This document shows positions 51,497-59,663 of a stretch of 64,000 bases of DNA, in pieces. Below the pieces are notes generated by a model that worked only from the letters and a program-made list of their open reading frames with translations, was not told where the DNA came from and did no database searches. Where the stretch lies: contig JAJTEL010000002.1 in NCBI GenBank assembly GCA_021299715.1, positions 1 through 64,000 of the forward strand, read 5' to 3'. The DNA is from Ilumatobacteraceae bacterium. Lineage in GTDB: Bacteria; Actinomycetota; Acidimicrobiia; Acidimicrobiales; Ilumatobacteraceae. Numbering within the stretch: position 1 is the first letter of the stretch; the number at the start of each line of letters is the position of its first letter. Position numbers and translations under genes: made by a program.

Positions 51497-51998
51497 GCGC
51501 GGGCGTACCGCGGAATGCGCCGGGGTCGCCAGGAGCAGGAATTGTTGGCTTTGACCACGCGGTCAAAGTTGCAACTGCTGATGCAACGTCTTTCCAGTCG
51601 GCTGCCGTCCAACCTTGCGCGGCGTGCGGGATAGTTCCGTTTGACTGAATGAGAACAAAGGCAGGAAGTTCGCTGAGGCCAAGTGCCTTTACTGCAGCGC
51701 GGTCGGGGTCGCAATACACCAAGAACTCATCGGCATATGGTCCGAGGAATGACCGGGCACTCTCTGCATCGCAGGTGACAATGAAGTTCACGCGAACGGC
51801 AGCACCAGAGAATTGGCGCATGATGCGAACGGCAGTTTCGAGAATCCACGAGCTCTCGTTGGTGTAGGGGTCGAGCACAATGGAAGCGAGATGGAAAGTG
51901 GTGAGCCACTCGCGCAAGGTGCGACCACCGCCAGACAGTGGGGTAAGGGTGAGATCGAGGCTGGGGTTGGGGAGAGATGCGCTTGCCACGCCCTTCAC
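51489..51998 (-). CDS. Thioredoxin-fold protein lacking the redox cysteines
   Basis: A 169-residue protein from a GTG at 51996-51998. After a polar N-terminus comes a thioredoxin/peroxiredoxin-like order: a strand (A-S-I-V-L-D-P), a helix where C-x-x-C would be (N-E-S-S-W-I-L-E-T-A), a strand V-N-F-I-V-T-C-D, a second helix, and L-S-E-L-P-A-F-V-L-I with the cis-Pro site, then G-W-T-A-A-D-W. The active-site cysteines are absent. It could be a binding or scaffold protein. It overlaps hrpB by 8 nt, suggesting coupled expression. Family assignment is moderate. Confidence 0.6.
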   Translation of the reverse strand: MKGVASASLPNPSLDLTLTPLSGGGRTLREWLTTFHLASIVLDPYTNESSWILETAVRIMRQFSGAAVRVNFIVTCDAESARSFLGPYADEFLVYCDPDRAAVKALGLSELPAFVLIQSNGTIPHAAQGWTAADWKDVASAVATLTAWSKPTIPAPGDPGAFRGTPALV

Positions 51999-52116
51999 GC
52001 TAGTGGCTATGACCCTCGCGGGAGAACCCTCTCTACAGCAGAACTATGTGGCAAATGTCGGTCTAAGTTGGGCACAGAGCCCGCCACTGCGGCGGTGTTA
52101 TGCAAAGGGGACGTTC

Positions 52117-52785
52117 ATGGGCGAGATGGTGGAATTCAAGAGCAACGGCGGAACATGCACGGGGTACCTTGCTGGCGACTCAGGACCTGGCGTCGTGGTC
52201 ATTCAGGAATGGTGGGGTCTGAATGACCACATCAAAGACATTGCCGACCGATTTGCAATTGCCGGATACACCGCACTTGCGCCAGATTTGTATCACGGTG
52301 AAGTCACAACCGAACCCGACAGCGCCGGCAAGTTGTTAATGAGTATGAATCTTGCAACTGCAGCGAAAGATTTGAGTGGTGCTATCGACTTGTTGCAACA
52401 GCGCACAGGTCGCACAAAGGTGGGCGTCACCGGTTTTTGCATGGGTGGCGGGCTCACGTTGATGGTGGCGTGCCAACGTCCCGACGCGGTCGCAGCGGCT
52501 GCGCCTTTCTATGGCGGCATGCGTCCCGACACTCCTATCAATTGGGAGAACATGTCGGCAGTGGTGGAAGGTCATTACGCCGAGCACGATCGCGGCACGG
52601 CAGCGCCAGAGGCCATTAGGCAGACAGAGGCAGACCTGCGTGCGTTGGGAAAGACTGCAACGTTCCACGTGTACCCCGGAACACATCACGCGTTCTTCAA
52701 CGACACTCGTGACGAGGTGTACGACGCCGAAGCATCGGCGACCGCGTGGACTCGTACTCTTGCTCTCTTCCAGGCCAATCTGTAG
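52117..52785 (+). CDS. Dienelactone hydrolase family protein
   Basis: A 222-residue alpha/beta hydrolase of the carboxymethylenebutenolidase type. Nucleophile Cys108 sits in T-G-F-C-M-G-G, the Glu of I-Q-E-W-W-G-L (residue 31) is the usual partner that activates it, an Asp is in E-H-D-R-G, and catalytic His is in T-H-H-A-F-F-N. The ATG at 52117 has AAAGGGG 6 nt upstream; an in-frame upstream extension overlaps the divergent gene and lacks family similarity. It would open dienelactones from aromatic breakdown or a related lactone. The XRE/nucleotidyltransferase module starts 48 nt after its stop. Confidence 0.9.
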   Translation: MGEMVEFKSNGGTCTGYLAGDSGPGVVVIQEWWGLNDHIKDIADRFAIAGYTALAPDLYHGEVTTEPDSAGKLLMSMNLATAAKDLSGAIDLLQQRTGRTKVGVTGFCMGGGLTLMVACQRPDAVAAAAPFYGGMRPDTPINWENMSAVVEGHYAEHDRGTAAPEAIRQTEADLRALGKTATFHVYPGTHHAFFNDTRDEVYDAEASATAWTRTLALFQANL

Positions 52786-52792
52786 ACAACCA

Positions 52793-52820
52793 CAGGTGTT
52801 ATCTAATTAGATAACACCTG
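52793..52820. promoter_or_regulatory. Perfect 28-bp palindrome, probable operator
   Basis: CAGGTGTTATCTAA is followed at once by its exact reverse complement, so all 28 bases pair about a centre between 52806 and 52807. It ends 1 bp before the -10 box and 13 bp before the XRE start codon. No T run follows, so it is not a good terminator. It is the expected site for a dimeric XRE autorepressor. Confidence 0.8.
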
Positions 52821-52821
52821 A

Positions 52822-52827
52822 TATGAT
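52822..52827 (+). promoter_or_regulatory. -10 box, leaderless type, for the XRE/NTase module
   Basis: TATGAT, near consensus, lies 6 nt before the ATG at 52834. The palindrome covers the -35 region, so a bound repressor would block RNA polymerase. Confidence 0.6.
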
Positions 52828-52833
52828 GGGCGC

Positions 52834-53151
52834 ATGGACGCAGGTCATGTCATCCGAGTAGCTCGCGAGAAGTCGGGGCTGTCAAAGCGAGAACTTGCTC
52901 GCCGCGCTGGCACATCTCCAGCCGCCATAGTGAAGTACGAGTCGGGTGCAATGTCACCAACGGTCGACACGTTGAATCGAATCCTCCGTGTTGCCGGTTG
53001 GGAAATTGAAGTACAAGTGGCCCCCGTATCAGATCAACTCGTTGAGCGAGGGGAGATGATGCACGATCTGCTTGGCATCGTTGATCTAGTTGACATTCAT
53101 CCAGCCAATCCAACTCTTGAGTTTCCGAGGTTTGAAGATGTTGTTCACTGA
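52834..53151 (+). CDS. XRE-family helix-turn-helix regulator (putative antitoxin)
   Basis: A 105-residue protein. Residues 5-57 are a Cro/XRE HTH: I-R-V-A-R-E-K-S-G-L-S-K-R-E-L-A-R-R-A-G, T-S-P-A-A-I-V-K-Y-E-S-G with the recognition helix, and S-P-T-V-D-T-L-N-R-I-L. The C-terminal 45 residues are acidic and end in P-T-L-E-F-P-R-F-E-D, a short linear segment that could wrap a partner toxin. It overlaps the nucleotidyltransferase gene by 14 nt. It is preceded by a perfect palindrome that it probably binds. Antitoxin role is inferred from this arrangement. Confidence 0.85.
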   Translation: MDAGHVIRVAREKSGLSKRELARRAGTSPAAIVKYESGAMSPTVDTLNRILRVAGWEIEVQVAPVSDQLVERGEMMHDLLGIVDLVDIHPANPTLEFPRFEDVVH

Positions 53152-53740
53152 ACTGATTTTTGCCACTCACAAAGCATTCACCGATGCTGGTATTGACCAC
53201 GCATTTGGTGGGGCTCTTGCGCTGATGCATTACGTCGGCGAGCCGAGAACAACATGGGATATCGACATCAATGTGAGTGTCCCAAAAGAAGATGCTGATG
53301 TTGTCGTTCAGGCATTGGCTGGCATCGTTGAAGCATCGCAAGATCAGGTTGCGATGTTAAAGCGCGACGGTCAGGTGCGACTTATGGCTGGGAGATATCC
53401 AATTGATATTTTTCTTGCCGTTCATGAATTTCATGAAGAGATGCGACTGATGAGTTCTCTTCGGCTGTTTGGCAACACAAAACTTCCATACATTTCAGCC
53501 ACTCATCTCGTTGTCTTGAAAGCAATGTTCAATCGCAGCAAGGACTGGGTGGATATTGAGGCAATGTTGGTGCACGGCTCTGTTGATATTCCACGCGCAA
53601 TTGGTTGGCTAGTGACTTTATTGGGTGATGACAATGACGCTCCAGCTCGAGTTCGCGCGCTGTCGCTTCTTGAAGACACTGCTGCGCCAACTGCTGCGCA
53701 GCTCTTCAAGCCTAAAGCGTTGTGGGGTGAAGAGGCTTAG
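53138..53740 (+). CDS. Nucleotidyltransferase-fold protein (AbiEii/MNT-like, putative toxin)
   Basis: A 200-residue protein starting M-L-F-T-E-L-I-F-A. The polymerase-beta-type nucleotidyltransferase core is G-G at 24-25 followed by D-I-D (Asp41, Asp43), and a third acid is Asp90 in Y-P-I-D-I-F. Further on, L-K-A-M-F-N-R-S-K-D-W-V-D-I matches the C-terminal helix motif of AbiEii-like and related NTases. Partners of XRE or AbiEi-type antitoxins of this fold modify tRNA or proteins. The start chosen removes 16 in-frame upstream codons that lie inside the XRE gene. It is convergent with the citE-like gene, overlapping 4 nt. Confidence 0.82.
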   Translation: MLFTELIFATHKAFTDAGIDHAFGGALALMHYVGEPRTTWDIDINVSVPKEDADVVVQALAGIVEASQDQVAMLKRDGQVRLMAGRYPIDIFLAVHEFHEEMRLMSSLRLFGNTKLPYISATHLVVLKAMFNRSKDWVDIEAMLVHGSVDIPRAIGWLVTLLGDDNDAPARVRALSLLEDTAAPTAAQLFKPKALWGEEA

Positions 53741-54603
53741 GCCAATTCGGCAATTGCCTCTGCAATAGCAATTGCGCGCCGTGCGTTGTCTACGTGCAAG
53801 TTTTCAATCATGCGACCGTTTAACTGCACCACGCCCTTGCCTGCAGCAAGGGCTTCATCAAACGCTGCAATGACCTCACGTGCATGGGCTACTTCATCTT
53901 CCGATGGCGACCACACGTCGTTTGCAATTCCCACCTGATCGGGGTGAATGAGAGTCTTTCCATCGAATCCCATCTGCTGTCCCTGAACGCATTCGTCACG
54001 GAAACCATCAGCATTCTTAATGTCGTTGTACACGCCATCCAAGATGACTTTTCCTGCTTCGCGTGCGGCCAGCAATGCCATGTGCAAACTTGGAGTGAGC
54101 GGTGCGCGCCCCGGAACTTGAGCAGCACGTAGTTCCTTGGCCAAGTCATTTGTTCCCATTACCAAAACAGCCACACGCGGATGGGCGGCGATTGCGCGGC
54201 AATCCATAATGGCGGTTGGCGTTTCAATCATTGCCCAGATCATCATCTCTTGTGGTGCGCCAGCAGCATCGAGCGCAGCCGACACCTCGTTAACTTCTGC
54301 AACAGAGTTGATTTTCGGAATAACAACGGCAGACACACAAGCTTTTGCTGCTGCAGCAACGTCTGCATGTCCCCATGGTGTTGCCAGCGCGTTGCAACGA
54401 ATAGTGAGCTCGCGCTTTCCGTATTCGCCGCTGTTTACCGCGGCTACAGCCTGGGCACGTGCCAGATCTTTTGAATCGGGAGACACAGCATCTTCAAGGT
54501 CGAAGATGATTGCATCGGTAGAGATTCCTTTGGCTTTCTCCAATGCGCGCTCGTTTGCGGCGGGCATATACAAGGCAGAGCGACGTGGGCGTAATGAACT
54601 CAT
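53737..54603 (-). CDS. CitE-like lyase/thioesterase, candidate (S)-malyl-CoA thioesterase
   Basis: A 288-residue HpcH/HpaI barrel of the CitE type. R-R-S-A-L-Y-M-P-A-A-N-E-R-A-L-E-K-A opens the protein; D-A-I-I-F-D-L-E-D-A-V carries the magnesium acids, and I-E-T-P-T-A-I supplies another Glu. In Rhodobacter, the paralogue Mcl2 of this type hydrolyses (S)-malyl-CoA in the ethylmalonyl-CoA pathway; citramalyl-CoA lyase is the main alternative. The ATG at 54601-54603 is preferred because upstream in-frame codons are not family-like. It is third in the operon mcd, mcl, this gene. Confidence 0.85.
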   Translation of the reverse strand: MSSLRPRRSALYMPAANERALEKAKGISTDAIIFDLEDAVSPDSKDLARAQAVAAVNSGEYGKRELTIRCNALATPWGHADVAAAAKACVSAVVIPKINSVAEVNEVSAALDAAGAPQEMMIWAMIETPTAIMDCRAIAAHPRVAVLVMGTNDLAKELRAAQVPGRAPLTPSLHMALLAAREAGKVILDGVYNDIKNADGFRDECVQGQQMGFDGKTLIHPDQVGIANDVWSPSEDEVAHAREVIAAFDEALAAGKGVVQLNGRMIENLHVDNARRAIAIAEAIAELA

Positions 54604-54626
54604 GGCTGTCTTTCCGTATGAAGTAT

Positions 54627-55676
54627 TTAGAAACCGTATTGGGCGGCAAGTTCTGGGTCGCGTGCGGCCAATTGGCGCGCAAGTTCTACAACAACCTTGC
54701 ACTGCTTCACAGATGCATCGTCTTCCATCTTGCCATCCAACATGATGGCTCCGGTTCCGTCACCCATTGCATCAATCACGCGTTGTGCTTGCTTCACATC
54801 TTCTGGACGTGGGCTAAACACGCGCTTTGCAATGTCGATCTGAACAGGGTGGAGGCTCCATGCGCCAACGCAACCCAGAAGGTATGCGTTGCGGAACTGG
54901 TCTTCACATGCAACAACGTCCTTAATGTCGCCGAATGGACCATAGAAGGGCAGAACTCCGTGCATCACGCACGCGTCGACCATGCGGGCCATTGTGTAGT
55001 GCCACAAATCTTGTTGGTACGTAGTGCGAGCACCTTGGTAGTCGTCCCCTTGTGGGTCTTGACGCACGACATAGTCAGGGTGTCCGCCGCCAACGCGCGT
55101 GGTCTTCATGCGACGGTTTGCAGCAAGGTCGGCTGGCCCCAAGGAGATTCCCTGCATGCGCGGTGATGCGCCACAAATTTCTTCCACGTTGGCAACGCCA
55201 CGCGCAGTTTCAAGAATTGCGTGCAACAACAATGGCTTCTTCAATCCTGCACGTGCTTCAAGTTGAGCCAACAAGCGATCTACATAGTGGATGTCTTCTG
55301 GGCCTTCCACTTTCGGAATCATGATGACGTCGAACTTGTCTCCGGCTTTGGTGACAATGTCGGTGACATCATCCAAGAACCACGGAGAGTCCAGGCTGTT
55401 CACTCGTGTCCACAACTGTGTGGTGCCAAAGTTCAGTTCGTTCGCAACCTTGATGAGGCCCGCACGTGCTGCTTCTTTGTCGGCCATTGGAATGGCGTCT
55501 TCCAAGTTGCCAAGGATGATGTCTACATTCGGAATGGTTTCCGGAAGCTTCGACACCATCTTTTCGTTGTGTGGCGGGAAGAAGTGAATAACACGACTTG
55601 GCTTGAATGGAATTTCGTGCAGAGGTGCGGGAGCACCTGCAGCAAGCGGCTTAAAGAAGTCTCTGGCGGAACGCAT
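54627..55676 (-). CDS. mcl1: L-malyl-CoA/beta-methylmalyl-CoA lyase
   Basis: A 349-residue HpcH/HpaI-family lyase that splits beta-methylmalyl-CoA into glyoxylate and propionyl-CoA, and malyl-CoA into glyoxylate and acetyl-CoA. The N-terminus [11 protein letters not shown], the H-F-F-P-P-H segment, G-N-L-E-D-A-I-P with its metal acid, [11 protein letters not shown] and [11 protein letters not shown] closely follow my recollection of Chloroflexus and Rhodobacter Mcl, including length (about 348). It sits 10 nt after mcd and 23 nt before the CitE-like gene, the expected neighbours. Confidence 0.92.
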   Translation of the reverse strand: MRSARDFFKPLAAGAPAPLHEIPFKPSRVIHFFPPHNEKMVSKLPETIPNVDIILGNLEDAIPMADKEAARAGLIKVANELNFGTTQLWTRVNSLDSPWFLDDVTDIVTKAGDKFDVIMIPKVEGPEDIHYVDRLLAQLEARAGLKKPLLLHAILETARGVANVEEICGASPRMQGISLGPADLAANRRMKTTRVGGGHPDYVVRQDPQGDDYQGARTTYQQDLWHYTMARMVDACVMHGVLPFYGPFGDIKDVVACEDQFRNAYLLGCVGAWSLHPVQIDIAKRVFSPRPEDVKQAQRVIDAMGDGTGAIMLDGKMEDDASVKQCKVVVELARQLAARDPELAAQYGF

Positions 55677-55686
55677 TTGTGAGACC

Positions 55687-57285
55687 TTACTTGGCGGCTT
55701 CGCAAAGGTTCTTTGCGATGACCTTCAAGCAGAGTGTCTCGTCTGCGCCTTCGAAGATGGACAGAACGCGGGCGTCTACATACAAACGGCTCACGCTGTA
55801 TTCCTCGGCGTATCCGTATCCACCGTGGATTTGCATTGCTTCACGCGCAACCCACTCGGCGGCTTTACACACATATGCCTTCACCATGCTGGCTTCCATT
55901 GCGCCCTCGCCCTTACCCATGAGGCGGGCAACGGCGTACGAGAACTGGCGAGATGCCTGAGTAATGACGGCCATGCGACCCAACTTCACTTTGGTGAGTT
56001 CGTACTCGCTAATGGATGAACCAAACACCACGCGGTTCTGCGCGTAGTCAAGCGCTGCTTCGTATGCAGCCTGCATGACGCCAACTGCACGTGCTGCAGT
56101 TTGCAGACGACCGTTTTCAAAGCCAGCCATTTGCAAATAGAAGCCTTTACCCAAACCGTCACGCTCACCAATGAGGTTGGCTTCGGGAACCCACCAGTTT
56201 TCGATTGCGATTTCGTAACTGTGCATGCCGCGATAGCCAATGGTGTCAATGGGGCGACCTTCCATTTTTCCGCCACCATCTTGGGTGAACATGAAACCAT
56301 GAGCATCACCAATTGGCTTTGGAACAATGAACAACGACAAACCGCGGTGTGCCTTTGAACGATCGGGGTCTGTACGTGCCAACAGCATGAGCACATTTGC
56401 GCGCGCACCGAATGTGCACCATGTCTTCACGCCGTTAATCAACCAACCGGCTTCGCCATTTGGACCAGGTGCTTCAACAGCGGTTGTTTTCAATCCGGCA
56501 ACGTCTGAGCCGTAGTCGGGCTCGGTCACAGCAACAGCAGACATCACTTCAGCGCTAGCCAGTTTTGGCAACCACTCATGCTTTTGTGCCTCTGTTCCGC
56601 CCTTTACTAACGCGCGGGTAAGAATTTCAGGACGGGTGATGAGTGAGCCGCCAATTCCGAGCGATGCTTTCGAAAGTTCTTCTGTGGCAATAACTGACGC
56701 CATGTATTCACCTTCGCCCCCTTCGGAGAAGCCTTCGTATTCAACGGGAACGCTTAAGCCGAATGCGCCAATTTCTGCGAGACCAGCAATGACATCTTCG
56801 GGAACATCGCCGTTGTGACGGTGAACATGCTCTGCCTTTGGTGCCACAACTTTTGTTGCGAACGAACGGAAAGTGTCTTGCACCATTTCAAAATCATCGG
56901 CCAGGTGGCGAGGGCCCTGAACATCTGCAAGTGAGGCGAGGAATTCTGGAGCACGGTACGTGGCTACGAAATCATGAGCACCAGACAATGCAGATGGGTC
57001 GACGCCCCACAACTTTTCGCGACCAATGAGGCGAGACACAAAGTCGTGCACCATGTCGGCGGTGAATGCACACGTGATGTTGCCTTCAGCGGTTCCCTTT
57101 GCGCCGTAATCAAGAAGCGAGCGAGCAGTTTCAACCGCAGCCGCCACGTGAGCAATGTCGTAGGCAAGGGTCTGATTCTTGTCCGGACCACCTTTGGCGA
57201 TGAGGCTCTGAATGGCGGTGTCCACCATGGTTCGAGCGGTGGAAATCACCGAGGCGGCGGTTTGGAGGTCTGGCGCAGTGCTCAT
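55687..57285 (-). CDS. mcd: (2S)-Methylsuccinyl-CoA dehydrogenase
   Basis: A 532-residue acyl-CoA dehydrogenase with an N-terminal extension of about 145 residues ahead of the usual 390-residue core. That extension, and the C-terminal [10 protein letters not shown] (catalytic Glu512) followed by L-K-V-I-A-K-N-L, are marks of Mcd, which oxidises methylsuccinyl-CoA to mesaconyl-CoA in the ethylmalonyl-CoA pathway. [12 protein letters not shown] and Q-I-H-G-G-Y-G-Y are standard family blocks. It heads an operon with mcl1 and a CitE-like gene, which perform later steps. TAGCGT lies 8 nt before the ATG. Confidence 0.92.
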   Translation of the reverse strand: MSTAPDLQTAASVISTARTMVDTAIQSLIAKGGPDKNQTLAYDIAHVAAAVETARSLLDYGAKGTAEGNITCAFTADMVHDFVSRLIGREKLWGVDPSALSGAHDFVATYRAPEFLASLADVQGPRHLADDFEMVQDTFRSFATKVVAPKAEHVHRHNGDVPEDVIAGLAEIGAFGLSVPVEYEGFSEGGEGEYMASVIATEELSKASLGIGGSLITRPEILTRALVKGGTEAQKHEWLPKLASAEVMSAVAVTEPDYGSDVAGLKTTAVEAPGPNGEAGWLINGVKTWCTFGARANVLMLLARTDPDRSKAHRGLSLFIVPKPIGDAHGFMFTQDGGGKMEGRPIDTIGYRGMHSYEIAIENWWVPEANLIGERDGLGKGFYLQMAGFENGRLQTAARAVGVMQAAYEAALDYAQNRVVFGSSISEYELTKVKLGRMAVITQASRQFSYAVARLMGKGEGAMEASMVKAYVCKAAEWVAREAMQIHGGYGYAEEYSVSRLYVDARVLSIFEGADETLCLKVIAKNLCEAAK

Positions 57286-57293
57286 GCGGTAAA

Positions 57294-57299
57294 ACGCTA
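57294..57299 (-). promoter_or_regulatory. -10 box, leaderless type, for the mcd operon
   Basis: TAGCGT on the minus strand lies 8 nt before the ATG at 57285. Confidence 0.45.
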
Positions 57300-57410
57300 G
57301 TGAGCCGTGCGCCGATTTGGCTTATCCACGGTGCATTTCTGTGGGTTCACGGGGTTGTCGAGCGGTGGTATTTGGTCACGCTTCGATGCGGGGTCCGCGG
57401 GTCTCACGCC

Positions 57411-57416
57411 TAATGT
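57411..57416 (+). promoter_or_regulatory. -10 box, leaderless type, for the NylB-like gene
   Basis: TAATGT lies 6 nt before the GTG at 57423, supporting that start. Confidence 0.45.
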
Positions 57417-57422
57417 CGTGGG

Positions 57423-58433
57423 GTGGCAGATCGGGTGTTTCCTCAGGGTGACTGGGCTCGTGGCGACCTTCGGCAGGGAGTGAGTGCGACTCGCCTTGAT
57501 GCCGCCATTGACGCACTGGTGAATCGACCCGAGTCCGAGGGTCGCACCCACGGGCTTCTCATTGTGGCCAACGGTCATGTGGTTCGGGAATGGAATGGAG
57601 ACGGATTAACGCCAGAGTCCACGCATATTTCATGGTCAATGGCCAAGAGCGTCACTCACGCTTTGGTGGGTATTGCGGTGGGCGATGGTCTGCTCTCGCT
57701 TCATGACACCAACTTGTTGCCGGAGTGGCAGAACGATGAGCGCTCACACATTTCATTGAGCGACCTGTTGACCATGCGAAGTGGCTTGAAATGGATAGAG
57801 GACTATGTGGATGGAACCACATCAGACGTCATTGAGATGTTGTTCGGTGAATCCGATTTCACGGGTGACCACGCCGCCTATGCGGCTGCAAAGCCGTTGC
57901 TCTATAAACCCGGAACCCAGTGGGTGTATTCGTCGGGCACCACCAACATTGTTGCGCGAATACTTGCGAACGCAATAGGAGAGCGGGGCCAATCTCACGA
58001 CGCGCTGGATGTATTTATGCGCAGTCGATTGTTTGCGCCACTTGGAATGTCTGCAATTCCAAAGTTCGATTCTGCAGGAACATTCGTCGGGTCGTCATTT
58101 TTATATGCCACAACGCGTGACTTTGCAAAGTTCGGATATTTGTACCTCAACGGCGGAAACTGGGGCGGACAACAAATTCTTCCCATCGGTTGGGCTGATG
58201 ATGCAGCGCGCTCAGTTGTTCATGACGATGAAACGGGAATGGGCTATAGCTCGCATTGGTGGACATGGCCAACAGACGAAGGGTCCATGATTGCCCACGG
58301 TTATGAAGGACAGATCACGTGGGTGTCACCTGCACGAGATGTGGTTGTTGTTCATGTAGGGAAAACATCGGCTGACCACAGCGATCAATTACGGCATGGG
58401 CTAGAGCGGATAGTGGTTGAATTCCCTGCATGA
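57423..58433 (+). CDS. Beta-lactamase-family serine hydrolase, NylB-like
   Basis: A 336-residue class-C beta-lactamase fold protein. S-M-A-K at 72-75 is the S-x-x-K motif, Y-S-S-G-T-T near Tyr169 is the tyrosine motif, and H-G-Y-E-G-Q near the end replaces the K-T-G strand. L-T-M-R-S-G-L-K-W and Y-S-S-G-T-T are reminiscent of 6-aminohexanoate-dimer hydrolase (NylB) and its carboxylesterase relatives. No signal peptide is present. The natural substrate is probably a small amide or ester. Confidence 0.87.
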   Translation: MADRVFPQGDWARGDLRQGVSATRLDAAIDALVNRPESEGRTHGLLIVANGHVVREWNGDGLTPESTHISWSMAKSVTHALVGIAVGDGLLSLHDTNLLPEWQNDERSHISLSDLLTMRSGLKWIEDYVDGTTSDVIEMLFGESDFTGDHAAYAAAKPLLYKPGTQWVYSSGTTNIVARILANAIGERGQSHDALDVFMRSRLFAPLGMSAIPKFDSAGTFVGSSFLYATTRDFAKFGYLYLNGGNWGGQQILPIGWADDAARSVVHDDETGMGYSSHWWTWPTDEGSMIAHGYEGQITWVSPARDVVVVHVGKTSADHSDQLRHGLERIVVEFPA

Positions 58434-58452
58434 GGATGCGTAATCGGTCACG

Positions 58453-59652
58453 ATGGTAGAGATGAATTCAGAGAAGAGAAAAAGGCCCGCATTTCTGCGA
58501 CCTATTCAGATTGTGCTCGCGGGCGCAGTCATCTACTTCTTTGTGTTGCCCCTTATCCCTGGGTTTAGAGATGCTGTAAATGACCTCAACACCATTGATC
58601 CGTCGTTGCTGTTCGCGGGAATTGGTTTTCAGGCGCTGTCGCTTTTTGCATATTCGCTTCTCACCAAGGCGGCGCTTGGTGAAAGCGGCAACAATGTCAG
58701 CGCGTTACGCCTCTATCGAATTCAGCTCAGCACGAAGGCGCTTGGCAATATCGTTCCTGGCGGAAGTGCGGCAAGTTCAGCACTTGGTTATCGGCTCATC
58801 ACAATGTGCGGAGTTAGGGGTCCCGATGCCGCTTTCGCTCTTGCGACAGCCGGTATTGGTTCAGCGGTCGTCTTGAACATCATTTTGTGGGTGGGTCTCA
58901 TCGTTTCCATTCCGGCACGGGGAGTTAACCCTGCCTACGGATCTGCAGCAATTGTTGGCGTCATCCTTATGGCGTTTGCCGCCTTCATCATCTTTGGTCT
59001 TGTTGAAGGACAAGGTCGCTCCGAGCGCCTTGTTCGCACAATTGCGCGTCGATTGAGATTCGACGAACATCATGCTGCGGAAGTGTTGGCGCATCTGGGT
59101 TCGCGCATTGAAGGTTTGTACGCCGACAAGCAACTTCTTCGTCGCGTTGTTATGTGGGCAACGGTGAACTGGCTGCTCGACGCAGTCTCACTGTGGGTGT
59201 TCTTGCGCGCATTTGGCGGCAACATTGGTCTTGACGGACTCATTGTTGCCTTTGGTATTGCGAACGTGTTCTCTGTAGTTCCCATTACGCCTGGTGGTCT
59301 TGGAATTGTGGAGAGCATTTACATTCCAACGCTCGTTGGTTTCGGACTTGCGCGTCGCACTGCAACGGTTGGTGTGTTGTCGTATCGCGTTGCGCAGTAC
59401 TGGCTTCCCATTGTTGTGGGCTGGCTCTGTTATCTCTCTCTGCAATTTGGACCGTGGGCAATTGACCGTCGCCATCGACTTGCATCGTTGCCGCGCGTGG
59501 CTCAATCGCAGACTGAACGTGGCTTAACGACGGTGGATTGGGTGGAAAAGTTTGCGCCGCGGGACCGCACCGGCCAATTCCCCATGCCCAAGATTGACCC
59601 CAGCGAACTCGAATACAACGACGATACGGATGGTTCGGCTCGCCCTGAGTAG
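58453..59652 (+). CDS. Flippase-like / lysylphosphatidylglycerol synthase TM-domain protein
   Basis: A 399-residue membrane protein with about eight spans between residues 18 and 345 and a polar C-terminal tail of about 50 residues. G-N-I-V-P-G-G-S-A-A-S-S-A-L-G and V-V-P-I-T-P-G-G-L-G-I-V-E-S are the two signature loops of the UPF0104/LPG synthase transmembrane family, which includes MprF flippase domains. There is no C-terminal synthase domain. It may move a lipid across the membrane. The acidic tail ends D-D-T-D-G-S-A-R-P-E. Confidence 0.87.
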   Translation: MVEMNSEKRKRPAFLRPIQIVLAGAVIYFFVLPLIPGFRDAVNDLNTIDPSLLFAGIGFQALSLFAYSLLTKAALGESGNNVSALRLYRIQLSTKALGNIVPGGSAASSALGYRLITMCGVRGPDAAFALATAGIGSAVVLNIILWVGLIVSIPARGVNPAYGSAAIVGVILMAFAAFIIFGLVEGQGRSERLVRTIARRLRFDEHHAAEVLAHLGSRIEGLYADKQLLRRVVMWATVNWLLDAVSLWVFLRAFGGNIGLDGLIVAFGIANVFSVVPITPGGLGIVESIYIPTLVGFGLARRTATVGVLSYRVAQYWLPIVVGWLCYLSLQFGPWAIDRRHRLASLPRVAQSQTERGLTTVDWVEKFAPRDRTGQFPMPKIDPSELEYNDDTDGSARPE

Positions 59653-59655
59653 CGT
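59650..59655 (+). promoter_or_regulatory. -10 box overlapping the flippase-like stop codon
   Basis: TAGCGT begins with the TAG stop of the membrane protein and lies 8 nt before the MaoC ATG at 59664. Confidence 0.4.
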
Positions 59656-59663
59656 TTGGTGCC

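Noticed and set aside
52793-52820. Palindrome as a terminator for the dienelactone hydrolase gene
   Set aside because: No T run on either side and AT-rich at the centre; position next to a -10 box and an XRE gene fits an operator better.
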